A stretch of DNA of 64,000 bases, taken from positions 46,760,027 to 46,824,026 of the forward strand of contig NC_079205.1 of the NCBI RefSeq assembly GCF_026745355.1. Direction: 5' to 3'. The notes under the pieces are model-generated. The model searched no databases, was not told where the DNA came from, and was given only the letters and a program-made list of their open reading frames with translations. Source of the stretch: Beta vulgaris subsp. vulgaris (Eukaryota; Streptophyta; Magnoliopsida; Caryophyllales; Amaranthaceae). Shown here piece by piece: positions 44,071 to 56,053 of the stretch; positions within the stretch are counted from its first letter, which is position 1, and every line of letters starts with the position of its first letter. The translations under genes and the position numbers were made by a program.

Positions 44071-44430
44071 TTTTCACTCGATCTATGCATGCAAATATGC
44101 AGTATAAGGTCTAAAAGTTGTATATCCTAACTAGTCTATGGAAAATGATTCAGAATTGCCTTTATAGAATGTGGTTATAAACCTATTTGATTTTAGTCAA
44201 ATATCATATGTGAAAACTTTCCCTGATGAGGAACACATTTTTGCTATGTTACTAATACTTGTACTTGCTCTGCTATTTTGCGCTTAGGAAGAAGTGTGGG
44301 GCATAAAACAAAAAAGAGAAAAAGGATGCCAATTAATCTCATTCGTCATTAAAAAATCTCAATTCCATGATTAAAAAAATAACTATGTATTATCCAAATA
44401 TATATCGTTTCTTAAATTCTTAACCACAAA

Positions 44431-45020
44431 GGTAGTGGTATTGAAAAAAACCCTAGCCCTCTCTTTTTTCTCTCTAAAACCCTAGCCTCCTCTACTCCTT
44501 CATCAGTTAGGGGCTGCCATGGATGATTTTATCCATGGTAAGCCCCTTTTGCGCTTTTATTTTCAGTTTTTATTTCATTTTCTTGTTTTGTTGAATAAAT
44601 TAGTATCTCTTTATGAGATTTTTTCAAACCCTATTATGGGGTTTTTAGTCTGTTGTGGAGATCTCCTTCTCCCCCTATGGGAGTTGTGAGTGTAATTTTT
44701 TTGTTTTTAGGTATGAGAAATTGTTCTTATTGGTTGAAGTTCGAGACTCAATAGGAAGGTATTGAAATCTCGGATGCGGTTAACATGGTTCGATCAAGAA
44801 TGCTCTTCCCAAATTATGTCAGAATGATAGACTTCCCCATCAATAACTGTTTGATTCAGCAAATACAAGGGGGCAGCGCTGTATTGCTCGATTTGGTTCA
44901 TTATAGTTTCTTCGAAGACGAATTTGATTTAATCTTGTTTAATTGTATCTTATTTTTCTTTAATATCTATTGTAGATGCTATTTGGCCTTCAATTAATAA
45001 AATTTCTCTTTCAAAAAAAA
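44431..45020 (+). mobile_element. Short LINE-like or retroposed element with an A-rich tail
   Basis: It is flanked by the 9-bp duplication AACCACAAA (44422-44430 and 45021-45029) and ends AATTTCTCTTTC plus a run of A's. The start is rich in AAACCCTAGCC words, as in many plant LINE 5' ends, followed by CCATGGATGATTTTATCCATGG. The interior has a 70-codon ORF (44785-44997) that I do not recognise. No reverse transcriptase is present. Confidence 0.6.
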
Positions 45021-45029
45021 AACCACAAA

Positions 45030-45459
45030 ACTTAATAAATATACAAAGTTGCAAAATCACAGATTAATTTCAAGTATTTCATCTCAATATTTCCTAATTA
45101 ATTTCCATTGTGATGTTGATTTATCTCAACTTTTTTCCGAAAATGAACTATCCGTGCATTACACCAACTAACTTCATCTTAAACTCAGAGTCAACCCAAC
45201 TAGTCCTTTTACTCATGAGGCGATAGACGTACATTAAAATGAAACCCATAATATTAAATGCTATTTGTATCTTTAATTCCACAATCTACACAACCAATAC
45301 CTTCCCTCCTTAAATGCTTCAATCCACCCTTACTATTTAAGCAAAACCACAAGGTTCAACTCCATACATTACATAAAAAAAAACAATCACGTTAAAAAAA
45401 ATCCCTCCTTTTTTTTTTATTTTCTTTTACAAACTTTCATAATTTGCCAAAAAAAAATA
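45030..45459 (+). promoter_or_regulatory. Upstream region of the BAHD gene
   Basis: A weak TATA-like CTATTTAAG lies near 45332, about 130 bp before the ATG. The rest is AT-rich with A-runs near 45374-45400 and no other gene. Confidence 0.35.
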
Positions 45460-48400
45460 ATGGCAAGTGAAAATGAAAATGAAAATGAAAATGAAAATGA
45501 GGAAAATAATAGTATTGTTGCAGTGCACTCAGTGTTAACCGTGGTATCAAGTATTCCAGTTAACCCATCAGATAAGACCTGCCCGTTGACCGTAGTTGAC
45601 CGGGCAATGGGGCAGCATTCCCTCCACGTCATCTTTTATTTCCGGTCCGGTTCACTGGACTTTGACGGTATTAGACCTGCTATAAATGAGGTTCTTTCTA
45701 TGTACCCTAATGTCACGGGACGGTTAGCTAAGGACGATGACAGTAATTGGGTGATTAAGTGCACTGATGCTGGAATGCGGGTGCATCGTGCTAAGGTGGA
45801 GACTAGTGTTGATGAGTGGCTCAGATCTGCTTCTGCTGATGATGAGAGATATCTCTCTGTTTACCAAGAGTTACCTGATGATCCTAAATATTGGTCACCT
45901 TTTCGTATGAAGGTAATTATATCTCTGTTTTTAAAGGCTAAATTATTGTTTTGACCCTCACAATGTTTGAATTTGTGTCCATATTAATATTCTAAGATGT
46001 GTAATATTGGGATTTTATGTCATATATTAACATTACAAGGGACTTGTTTATGTATATTTTGGTGTTATTTATGAGTTCATCTTACTTGAGTATTTACCTC
46101 TTCTTAGTTATCTCAAACTTATTCGATGTTTTGACGTGGTACTTAAATAAATGCTTTTAATACCCGCTTAATTGAACTTCAAACCTCATACATTTTGGTC
46201 GATACAAAGGTCAGACTCCTAACATTTGGGAGATAAAAATGATCCGGCCTTCTTATATTGTAATTTAAACTCGTATCAATCTAAAGAGTATATTACATAA
46301 TAAAAATTTAGAGTTTATTGATTTTTTTATCTTTCAAATTAATGGCTGATTGGTCAATTTTCAACAAGGAAGGATGTAAGGAAATCTATGTATCTTTTTA
46401 CGTTTTTTATGTAGCAATATTTAGTGATATCTAGAGTCGCACACATGTAATAATGATACCAGGTATGGTTTGATCTAGTGGTAAAAGTTTATATTTCACC
46501 ACCACAGATATGTTGGATCAAAGTCTAATAGAGAGATTTTGGAAATGGAGATTCCCCTTATTTATTTCTTCTATCTTTAAGGAGCTTCATTTGTACCGTT
46601 GAACCAAATTAACTTGTACGAAGTTTTCATTTAATACAACAATTTTGCCTTTATTCTAGAGAAAAGGAGAGTTATACCTTAACGAGGGAAAATGAAATCC
46701 AGCAATTTGAGAAAATTAACAAACTTTAATTATGTTGCCAACTTCCAACCACCCAACTAGAACACTCCCATCGGTTTCATCATAATAGTTGCCCACTGAT
46801 TTATTTACTAATATACTGTTAAATTATAAAATTAATAAGGTATTTCAAGAAAAAAGTCTAAAGTTTTGTCGGTCTTCTTAAAGCAAAATTGTTTTTGTGT
46901 CAACTTGGTATAAAATCTAGATTTGGAAAATAGTCCAAATTTATTGTTACATTTTCCAGATTTGTACACCGTGTGTCTCATTTGTTCTTCCTATAATTGA
47001 ACTATTTCTTAAACTGTGCCAAGCACATATGGCGTCAAGTTAGGAATTTTAACCATGTAATGGATAACAATTGCTAACTTTCAAACGTCGAAAGACAAAG
47101 GAAAACTAAATCTTATTGATAGAAGAAATTAGCTTAACAGATTGAACATGAACTTTCTCTAACAGCTTCTTGAAGATACATTTGGAGTTTGGACAGACAC
47201 TCATTCAAATCCTTCAAACAAGAGCTGATAGTACCTAATTGGATCATAAAAGCTGTTACAGTTGTCTGAAAGAGGTATCCTTAAAAAATAATTGATGGTC
47301 CTACGATTGAGATTGTTGGAACTCATCATGGAAATAGCTCAACTATTAACTAACAATTGCATTTATCTCTCAAAAGGATAAAACTTTACGGTACTCCCTC
47401 CGTTTCAAAATATCAAACATTCACTCTTTACCAATATTTACTTTGATCACAAATATCCCTCATAATAGGATAAATAAAACTATAAAAATTAATACCATTG
47501 GATTCGTCTTGAAAAATACTATAATAATATTATTTTTTAAAATTTTCTATCAACATATATTGAGAGCAATTAACAGTCAAAATTCGACTTCGAAAATCGT
47601 GTGTGTTTTATATTTTGAAACAGAGGGAGTACAATTATATTTTGATAAAGGAAACAAAGGTAATAATAGGTGGTGATGGAAATGTAGTTGAGCTCTTTTC
47701 TCTATTGATGCAGGTAACTGACTTTGAAGGTGGTGGAACAGCCATATCATTAAGTTGCCCTCATATGCTTGCTGATCCTATCAGTATGACTCTACTCATC
47801 AAGTCATGGACTGAAGCTTACCACCATGATGTTGTTGTCCACCCCCCATTCCTTCATCCTCACGCTCTCAATATACCGCACACCTTCACCACTCCTCTTC
47901 CGAATACTACCTCACCTTCTTACTATCTTTCCAAGTCCAAAACATCATATCCTAATCCCAAAGTTAAAATGGCATCAGCAACCTTCGACTTCTCCAATTT
48001 AGCAATCAAACAATTTCTTGTCAAAAACTGTTCTGTTCTTCCTGATGCGACCCCATTTGATTTGTTAACCGCGCTCTTTTGGACAAGTATTGCAAAACTC
48101 AAGGCTCAGACTGATGACCTTAAACAGTCTATCTCAATCTGTATGGACATGAGGAAGCGTTTGCGCGCTGCCTTGCCATATGGTTACTTTGGCAATGCCT
48201 TGCACTTCTCTCAGTTGACAGTAAATGGTAACAAGATCAGCAACAAAGGAGATATAGGACAGGTGGCTGAACTTGTGCACCGGCATGTAGTAGGGCTCAA
48301 GGATGAGGAGTTTTGGTCTGCTGTAGATTGGCTCAACTCTAGGAAGGATGATCAGGGGAAGTTTCTTCCTCCTTTTAGGATGTACGGTCCTGAGCTTACA

Positions 48401-48691
48401 TTCGTTAACATGGAGAGCATGATTGCCCCCATTGGGCTCAACATGAATGAAGCTCAGCCATTGATGTATGGGGTGGAGTTCATGAAAGATCAGAAGCCTG
48501 TACATGTGTCATATCACGTCGAAAATGTGGAAGGTGAAGGGTTAATTTTGGTAATGCCTTCCCCTGAAGAAGAGCTAGCAAGGAGAGTGACAGTCACACT
48601 TCCTGAGGAAGAAATTGAAAAGCTATTGAAGGATGAAGTTATCCTAAGCTTAGACCCAATTCTGTTACTCAGTGGAAGAATACAAATCTAG
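45460..48691 (+). CDS. BAHD-family acyltransferase-like protein, CER2/CER26-like, two exons
   Basis: Exon 1 is 45460-45912 and exon 2 is 47714-48691 (donor AAG|GTAATT, acceptor TTGATGCAG), giving about 476 aa. BAHD enzymes transfer acyl groups from CoA; CER2-type members act with fatty-acid elongase in the ER to make very long wax precursors. Seen here: an ENENENE repeat at residues 4-14, LTVVSSIPVNPSDKTCPLTV near the N-terminus, the catalytic HxxxD as CPHMLADPIS early in exon 2, DATPFDLLTALFW, PYGYFGNALHFSQL and LPEEEIEKLLKDE near the end. The usual DFGWG motif is not recognisable: around GVEFMKDQKPVHVSYH the block is replaced, as in CER2-like proteins. Function by transfer could be wax elongation or another acyltransferase; BAHD identity is firm, the subgroup tentative. 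The gene looks intact. Intron 1 (1.8 kb) contains a Stowaway MITE. Confidence 0.88.
47392..47631. mobile_element. Stowaway MITE in the BAHD intron, 240 bp
   Basis: It is flanked by TA. TACTCCCTCCGTTTCAAAAT is mirrored by TATTTTGAAACAGAGGGAGTA-type sequence ending at 47631. It ends 82 bp before the exon 2 acceptor. Confidence 0.92.
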
Positions 48692-48844
48692 ATGCTCAGA
48701 TATTCTTCTTCTTTAGTCATGTTCATCATGTGTTGTGTATGAACTACAAAACCATGAAGAAAATTCAAAGGGGAACTTCAGTCAATGTTATTCATATTCA
48801 TGTACTTAGTGTTATTACATGTTCCGTGTTACGACATATTTATA

Positions 48845-49347
48845 CTAGTCTTCTTTTGCACGCGATGCGTGCGTGGATTATTTTGGCGATTATTATCTTA
48901 ATGTACTTTCGAAGAATGTAATTTACAATCATCATTAGTTCTAATTAAATATCATGTGGTGTAAATACAAAAATATAAAAATTACTTGATGAAGAAGTTG
49001 TTTTTTTTGGTATTTCTATTACTTGTTAATAAATGTTGGTATTGTCATTGTGTTTTAAATTTTAGGCAAAATTAAAACTTTATGTCTTTGATTTTGTAAT
49101 TGATTTGAAAATTGCTTTATGTTAATATGCTCTTCAATCATAAATTTTTTCTTTCACTACACATAATTTTATGAAAGTTTATTTTAGCTACTTTGAACTT
49201 CTCTTGATATACATATTTTAAATTAAGAAGGGTTATGATTGAGGAAAATCTCAAAATCTTAATAGGTAACTATTTTTATTGAATGAAGGGTTATAAAGTC
49301 TTTTAAAAAAGTACACCATAACTTCCCCTTAACTTATATAATAGAGA
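48845..49347 (-). mobile_element. Non-autonomous Helitron, 503 bp
   Basis: Minus strand: starts TCTCTATTATATAAGTTAAG and ends with the hairpin CACGCACGCATCGCGTGC, then AAAAGAAGACTAG before a T. Same family as 19071-19550. It lies 150 bp downstream of the BAHD stop. Confidence 0.78.
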
Positions 49348-49381
49348 TAATTTTGGTAATGCCTTCCCCTGAACAAGAGCT
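49348..49381 (+). pseudogene. 34-bp duplicate of BAHD exon 2 sequence
   Basis: TAATTTTGGTAATGCCTTCC and the following CCTGAACAAGAGCT nearly repeat exon 2 at about 48544-48577, with one substitution. It sits directly outside the Helitron 5' end. No further gene similarity follows; 49382-49757 has no gene. Confidence 0.6.
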
Positions 49382-49757
49382 TTTCAACTGGTCAAATACA
49401 ATTTAAATTACATGATATATTCGGGTTGAATTTTCATGACCTTTGAGAAAAATCAGTTTTGAGCGTGATGTAATTGAGGTATATTGTTAGGACTCTATAG
49501 ATTATAGGTATTAGGAATAAGATTATAATAGAAAAAGAATGAAAGAAGTACTTTATTTGTTTTCAATATCATTGATTAGTTCTCTTACCAAAAACAAATT
49601 AAACATTGTATGACTTGTTTCTAACAAAAGATAAAGAACGTGCATAGTACAGGTGTAAAAGAATTCGGAACTGCAATGATACGTAGACTCAATGATTTGT
49701 ATTTAAAACCTGGTTATTAAGGAGATGTGAAGAGAGCCAGACCTAAGAAAAAGATGT

Positions 49758-51019
49758 TGTTAGAACCCAAGGTGACACTCAAGAAGGGGGGGTTGAATTG
49801 AGTGACGAAATTTGATCGATTTTCGCAAAACCTTTGTTATTGCACAGTGCCAGCCACTGTGCGAAATAATCGTAAACCTCTGATTTGAGTTTTTGCGAAA
49901 ACTAAAACTTAAATTACGTATAATTTGATGCACAAACACAGAATATAACGTGGTTCAATCTCACCTCTGAGATCTACGTCCACACGAAACAAAACTCTTT
50001 ATTTCTTTGAATCTTAAGATACCAACCTCTTGATACAATAAGACTCCCTCACTACTAACCCTAGTAGTGCTAACTAACTCTTAACTCTAAGAATTGACAC
50101 TCTCTATAATAGTGAAATTACAGAAAGAAAGAATCCTCAAACGTGTGCTTCTTAGTCAAGCAATTAGAGGACAATTACACTCGTATATTCGTTACTTGAA
50201 TCTGACTCAAACAGTGCTATACTCTGTGCGAAGGAAATAGTTTTCAGCTCTTAATATCTCCGATTTTTCTCTCTGAAAACTGAGATCTAAAAGTGAATTA
50301 TAAATCCCTTTTATAAGACTTGGTTTGGACGAAAATCCTTCAAAAATATCTTTATCTTTTAATCCTTAATTTAAGGGATAAAACTCTCTTTTTAGAAAAA
50401 CAAACTTTATCTTTTTCTATCTTTATCTTTAATCTCAAAAAGATAAGTTTTTTCTTATTAGATTTTCTTTTCAACTAAAATTCTGTTTTTATCAAAAAAT
50501 ATTTTCCAAATCCTTTTTGAAAACCAAATTACGTTGTTTACTAAAATTCTTTTCTAAAACTCGTTTTCATAAAATTATTTTCATAAAACACGTTTGTAAA
50601 AATATTTTTCTAAAACCACGTTTTTTATAAAATTCTTTTTCTAAAACATTTTTTATGAAAATCTTTTATCTTTTTTATAAACTAATTTCCTTTTTATATA
50701 GACATATAATATTAATACAATTATTTATTTTCTTAACTCTAAGAAAATAATAATTATACTAATTTTATATTTCTATATTTAGCACATAGTATATCACCTA
50801 ATTCAAGCCTATTACATTTTTACACAAAGTAACTATTCTAAGGAACATATAAACTTGACTTCAATCTTGATTCTTCTTTTCTTCAAAGTCTTCATTTATT
50901 AATTCCTTTCTTCATGCATCTGTTTCAACTGTTACATACTTTCATACTAAATATATATATATTAATTTTCATCATCAAAACATAATATGTGCATAAACAT
51001 AACATGTACATGCACAACA
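49758..51019 (-). repeat. 3' LTR of the copia element
   Basis: It begins TGTTAGAACCCAAGGTGAC and ends CATGTACATGCACAACA on the plus strand. It contains the motif pair GCACAGTGCC and CCACTGTGCG at 49842-49863. Confidence 0.92.
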
Positions 51020-52696
51020 AATTCCCCCTTTTTGATGATGACAAACCATAAATATAATATTGTTAGATAATCACTTGTTCCCCCTCAAAGTATGCATCAT
51101 TAATCACAACATAATATCATTCACATAAGTTTTCACAAGTAACTTGGTAACTAAGATAATTTCATTCAATAGTCTAAGTATTATACCCATCTTCCCCCTT
51201 TTGACATTATCAAAAAGGAGATCATCAACATGTTTAGCAAGTCAAAGTGAGATATAGCCGTAAAATAATTCAAGTAGCTCAAGCAATAAATACTAAGGAT
51301 GCTGGTGCTATGTCATAATCCAACTCACAATCCGAAGTCATTAAGCAAAAATATAATCCAACTCACAATCCGAATTTATGAAGCAAGAAATAATCATGAA
51401 GGATCATGGTTAGTAGCTAAGAATGTAGATGGAGATAGGTAATGCAAGCTTAAAGATTTGAAATGGCAATTGGATCAACAAGTGCTTAAACCCTTTTTCA
51501 TATTTTCAACTTTCGCAAATAAACATCTAAGACTTTCTTCACTGTGGCACTGTGTTGCACTGTGCCACTGTGCCACTGAACAATCTATTTCCTTTCAAAT
51601 ATAACTAATCTTCGGATATACGGAATCCAAAATAATGATTTTCAAACCTTTGATAATATTTTTTCTCTAGAAATTGAACTCTAAGATTTATCTAACACAA
51701 GTGTCTTACTCTTCTTTTCTTTCTCTCTCTCTCTTTTTTTTTTTTTTTTTTTTAAAGAGAGTCAGACCATACAATATTACTGAGTCAATCAATAAGATAT
51801 CAAAGGTGAAATAAGTTAATTCGAACTCATTTTCTTCTAGATACATCTCATGGCACTGTGCCCGCACAGTATGAAACAGTACTTTCATTCTTTCAAGCAT
51901 TAGTGTTTCTTCCAACCTTTTCATGTTCCCCCTTAACTAATGCGTCTTCTTCTTTCACCATCTTATCAATATGTCTATGCTCCATATACCATGAATCAAG
52001 ATTAAAAGCACTTGTAGAACTTTGGATGAATGTGTGAAGAAAAGAAGGATAATAATAGGGAAATGAAGATAAGGTGAGATATATGAAAAAAAAATGATGA
52101 GGCACAAATGTCAAATTCATGAATAGAAAATCAGAATATTGGGCTAAAAATCAAGCTCGCTATAGGAGAAAGAATTTGCATTTCATAGCTCAAAAATTCG
52201 GCAACTTAGGATCATATAGCTTATTAGTTCGGCAACTTAGGATCATGACATTAGGACAGCATCATTAGACCATTACGAGTCCTTTTATATCAAGTGGACC
52301 TTTACTCACAAAGCTTCACCAAGACATGCATCAATACACTCTAATTAACATATTTAAAGGAGGACAATAGGCATAATACTCAACTAATTTCCAGAAATTA
52401 ATCCCAAAGCCACGAGTTATCTTGTAAAAGGTTCATGCATGACATTCAACATAATTACCTTGATCACATAATTACTTTTCAAACCACTTACCACCATCAC
52501 ATTCTCTATGGAGTGTGTTAAAGATTTGCCGACATTTCAAATACCAATTTATCCCTTTTTATTAGTGCCAAATATAACACACCTCCATGGTAGGCTACTA
52601 GTGAGAGGAATTGAGATTTATCACTAGTCATATGTCTTGAGCAGCCTTTGTCAAGATACTATAGGCTGCTTCCTCTCACATTTGCCTGCAAAAGAA
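51020..52696 (-). other. Non-coding part of the copia element where pol would be
   Basis: No pol domains in any frame. It holds repeated C5T5-type tracts (TTCCCCCTTTTTGATGATG at 51022, a similar one at 51190) and clustered CACTGTG motifs at 51541-51580 and 51851-51870. A T-run with CTCTCTC lies at 51719-51754. Confidence 0.7.
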
Positions 52697-54733
52697 TCAC
52701 TTGTTAGTTTTAGGAACCCAGATTTGTTTGGGTCCCTTTTTCTTACGCTGAGCATCAAGTATGTCTTTCCTAACCCAGATTTGAGTAACACGTTTGATAT
52801 TCTTTGCAATTTGATTTTTCTTTTTGTTGCAGTCGTCAATTAGATGACCATTATTTCCACAAAAATTGCAAATTAGATATTCAGGAAGGCCCACGTATTT
52901 TCTCTTTCGGAAGTCTCTCTCGTAGGTCCTTACACAGAGCCTGGCACTGTGCGGCTGATTAGTGTATCCTAATCCAGTTTTGTTCATGTTGTTTGTGGTG
53001 CTAGTTAAGTAGTTTAGAGCATTCATTCCGTTTGTCCATTTGTCATGCATCTTACGAGCAATGGAAAGTTGTGATTCTAAGAATTCGACTGAGGTATTTA
53101 GATCACTACTTCTTTTTCTGGAAATCTCTAAGTCTCTTTTAACCTTTTCAAGATCTTCTCTTAACTTAGCATCACTAGGCAGCATTGAAGGAACAATACT
53201 AGATTCCTGTCTTGAATTTTTAAGTTCAGTCAATTCGTTATTTAGTGTTTCAATCTGTTTTTCAAGACACGTTTTTTCAGTTTCACAAACAGTGGATGGC
53301 ACTGTTCGATTTTTTATGTCATCAGCCAGGATTGTTTTTTCGTGTTTTAGTGTTTGTATCTCAATGTCTTGCTCATCAATCCTTTTCAACAATGTTTTAT
53401 TTTCTTTCAATAAATCCTTATACTCTAACTCTAATCCAGTCTTTAGTTTGGTCAAATTTTTTATTTCCTTTTTCATGATATCAAAATTATCATTCATGTT
53501 TTGACAATCATCAATTACATTACCAAGTAGAGTGACAAGTTGACTTTTTGAAAAGAGAATGTAAGGTTTTAAGGAAGTTAGGCTTACCTCACTGTCTTCT
53601 ACCTCTTCAAGAGGGTTCGAACTTTTAGCCATTAAGCATAGATGTGAGTCGTCCTTGCACAGTGCCGTCTTCAGTGTTGTCTGTACAGCATTCAGACATA
53701 ATTTGTCCTCGTGGCACTGTGCCTGGCACTGATCCTCGTCAGAATCCGAGTCTCCCCAGACTGCCGCAATCATAGCTTTCTTGTACTCTTTCTTCGACTG
53801 CTCTCGTTTTTCCTTAGGCTTTTCTTCAATCCATAGAGGACATTCTTTAATCCTGTGATCGAACTCACCACACTTGAAACAACCAGAGTTAGTAGCACTT
53901 TTCTTAGGTTAGAAGTAGTGCCTTTACCTTTGAAGTTTCCACTTCTCTGAAGTTGTTGCTCCTGTTCTTTTTTAAGAAATTTTTGAAACTTTCTAGTTAG
54001 GACGCTACTTCTCATCACTTTCACTATCATCCGTTTCTACTTCAGTTTTTAAGGCCAACCCTTTATTCTTTGGTTCATTTGATTTAGGATCTAAAACAAG
54101 TTCATGGGTCATTAAAGAACCAATTAGTTGTTCTAGTGATAGTTTTGTTAGATCTTTAGCCTCTTGAATAGCAGTGATTTTGGGAAGCCATTTATTAGTC
54201 AAACTTCTTAACACTTTTCTAACTAAATCTTCAGAAGAATAGATTTTTCCTAAGGATCTTAGTTCATTAGTTATTAGTGTGAATCTGGTAAACATATCTT
54301 TAATAGATTCGTCCTTATTCATTGTGAACAATTCATATTCATGGACTAGTAAATCTATCCTAGATTGTTTTACCTCATTTGTACCTTCATGGGCCAATTC
54401 CAGTGTGTCCCAAATTTCCTTAGCTGTAGTGCATGCCGAAATCCTTGAATATTCATCAGATCCAATTCCAGATTGGAGAATACTCATAGCTTTGTAATTC
54501 TTTTCGGCTTTTCCATAGTCAACAGAATTGTACTGATCTTCTTCCTTGTCGATCAGCTTTCCTTCAGCATCTTTGACTTGAATAGGTAGAGGTCCAGTCT
54601 TTATGATTCTCCAGCATTCAAAATCAGAACCTTGAATGTAGATCCTCATCCTAGTCTTCCACCATCCATAATCCTTCCCGTTGAAAACAGGACACTTGGA
54701 ATACCTGTCACGATAGTCATCTTGCGTGTTCAT
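52697..54733 (-). pseudogene. Copia gag with two zinc knuckles, frameshifted
   Basis: Gag forms the particle that packages the element's RNA. The first frame (54733-54005) starts MNTQDDYRDRYSKCPVFNGK, followed by the typical plant gag core (WWKTRMRIYIQGSDFECW, EIWDTLELAHEGTNEVK, LVRKVLRSLTNKWLPK). After two frame changes a first zinc knuckle CFKCGEFDHRIKEC is encoded near 53890-53848. The last frame (53773-52697) holds a ~200-residue coiled coil and a second knuckle, CNFCGNNGHLIDDC, both CX2CX4HX4C. It ends QIWVPKTNK and a stop, just where SIRE-type polyproteins would enter pol. The frameshifts near 54010 and 53770-53910 could be mutations or sequence errors. Confidence 0.85.
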
Positions 54734-54773
54734 GATTTCTATTCTCTAGATGTGAGTCTTACGAGAATAACCT

Positions 54774-54785
54774 GCTCTGATACCA
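54774..54785 (-). promoter_or_regulatory. Primer-binding site of the copia element
   Basis: Minus strand TGGTATCAGAGC, complementary to the 3' end of initiator tRNA-Met, 2 bp from the 5' LTR. Confidence 0.88.
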
Positions 54786-54787
54786 CT

Positions 54788-56048
54788 TGTTAGAACCCAA
54801 GGTGACACTCAAGAAGGGGGGTTGAATTGAGTGACGAAATTTGATCGATTTTTGCAAAACCTTTGTTATTGCACAGTGCCAGCCACTGTGCGAAATAATC
54901 GTAAACCTCTGATTTGAGTTTTTGCGAAAACTAAAACTTAAATTACGTATAATTTGATGCAAACAAACATATAACGTGGTTCAATCTCACATCTGAGATC
55001 TACGTCCACACGAAACAAAACTCTTATTTCTTTGAATCTTAAGATACCAACCTCTTGATACAATAAGACTCCCTCACTACTAACCCTAGTAGTGCTAACC
55101 AACTCTTAACTCTAAGAATTGACACTCTCTATAATAGTGAAATTACAGAAAGAAAGAATCCTCAAACGTGTGCTTCTTAGTCAAGCAATTAGAGGACAAT
55201 TACACTCGTATATTCGTTACTTGAATCTGACTCAAACAGTGCTATACTCTGTGCGAAAGAAATAGTTTTCAGCTCTTAATATCTCCGATTTTTCTCTCTG
55301 AAAACTTGAGATCTAAAAGTGAATTATAAATCCCTTTTATAAGACTTGGTTTGGACGAAAATCCTTCAAAAATATCTTTATCTTTTAATCCTTAATTTAA
55401 GGGATAAAACTCTCTTTTTAGAAAAACAAACTTTATCTTTTTCTATCTTTATCTTTAATCTCAAAAAGATAGTTTTTTCTTATTAGATTTTCTTTTCAAC
55501 TAAAATTCTGTTTTTATCAAAAAATATTTTCCAAATCCCTTTTGAAAACCAAATTACGTTGTTTACTAAAATTCTTTTCTAAAACTCGTTTTCATAAATT
55601 ATTTTCATAAAACACGTTTGTAAAAATATTTTTCTAAAACCACGTTTTTTTATAAAATTCTTTTTCTAAAACATTTTTTATGAAAATCTTTTATCTTATT
55701 TATAAACTAATTTCCTTTTTATATAGACATATAATATTAATACAATTATTTATTTTCTTAACTCTAAGAAATAATAATTATACTAATTTTATATTTCTAT
55801 ATTTAGCACATAGTATATCACCTAATTCAAGCCTATTACATTTTTACACAAAGTAACTATTCTAAGGAACATATAAACTTGACTTCAATCTTGATTCTTC
55901 TTTTCTTCAAAGTCTTCATTTATTAATTCCTTTCTTCATGCATCTGTTTCAACTGTTACATACTTTCATACTAAAATATATTATATATATTAATTTTCAT
56001 CATCAAAACATAATATGTGCATAAACCATAACATGTACATGCACAACA
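54788..56048 (-). repeat. 5' LTR of the copia element
   Basis: It matches 49758-51019 end to end with roughly 8 substitutions and 10 short indels by eye. It carries the same GCACAGTGCC and CCACTGTGCG pair. Confidence 0.92.
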
Positions 56049-56053
56049 GATGT

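Larger units (their letters stand above)
49758..56048 (-). mobile_element. Gag-only Ty1/copia retrotransposon (SIRE/Maximus-like), 6.3 kb
   Basis: LTRs at 49758-51019 and 54788-56048 have TG...CA ends and the target duplication GATGT (49753-49757 and 56049-56053). The coding strand is minus. The primer-binding site TGGTATCAGAGC (54774-54785) is tRNA-Met type; the polypurine tract AAAAAGGGGGAATT abuts the left LTR. Only gag is coded (52697-54733). The ~1.7 kb where pol should be (51020-52696) has no protease, integrase or reverse transcriptase. It would depend on proteins from an autonomous relative. The LTRs are about 98% alike by eye. Confidence 0.92.
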
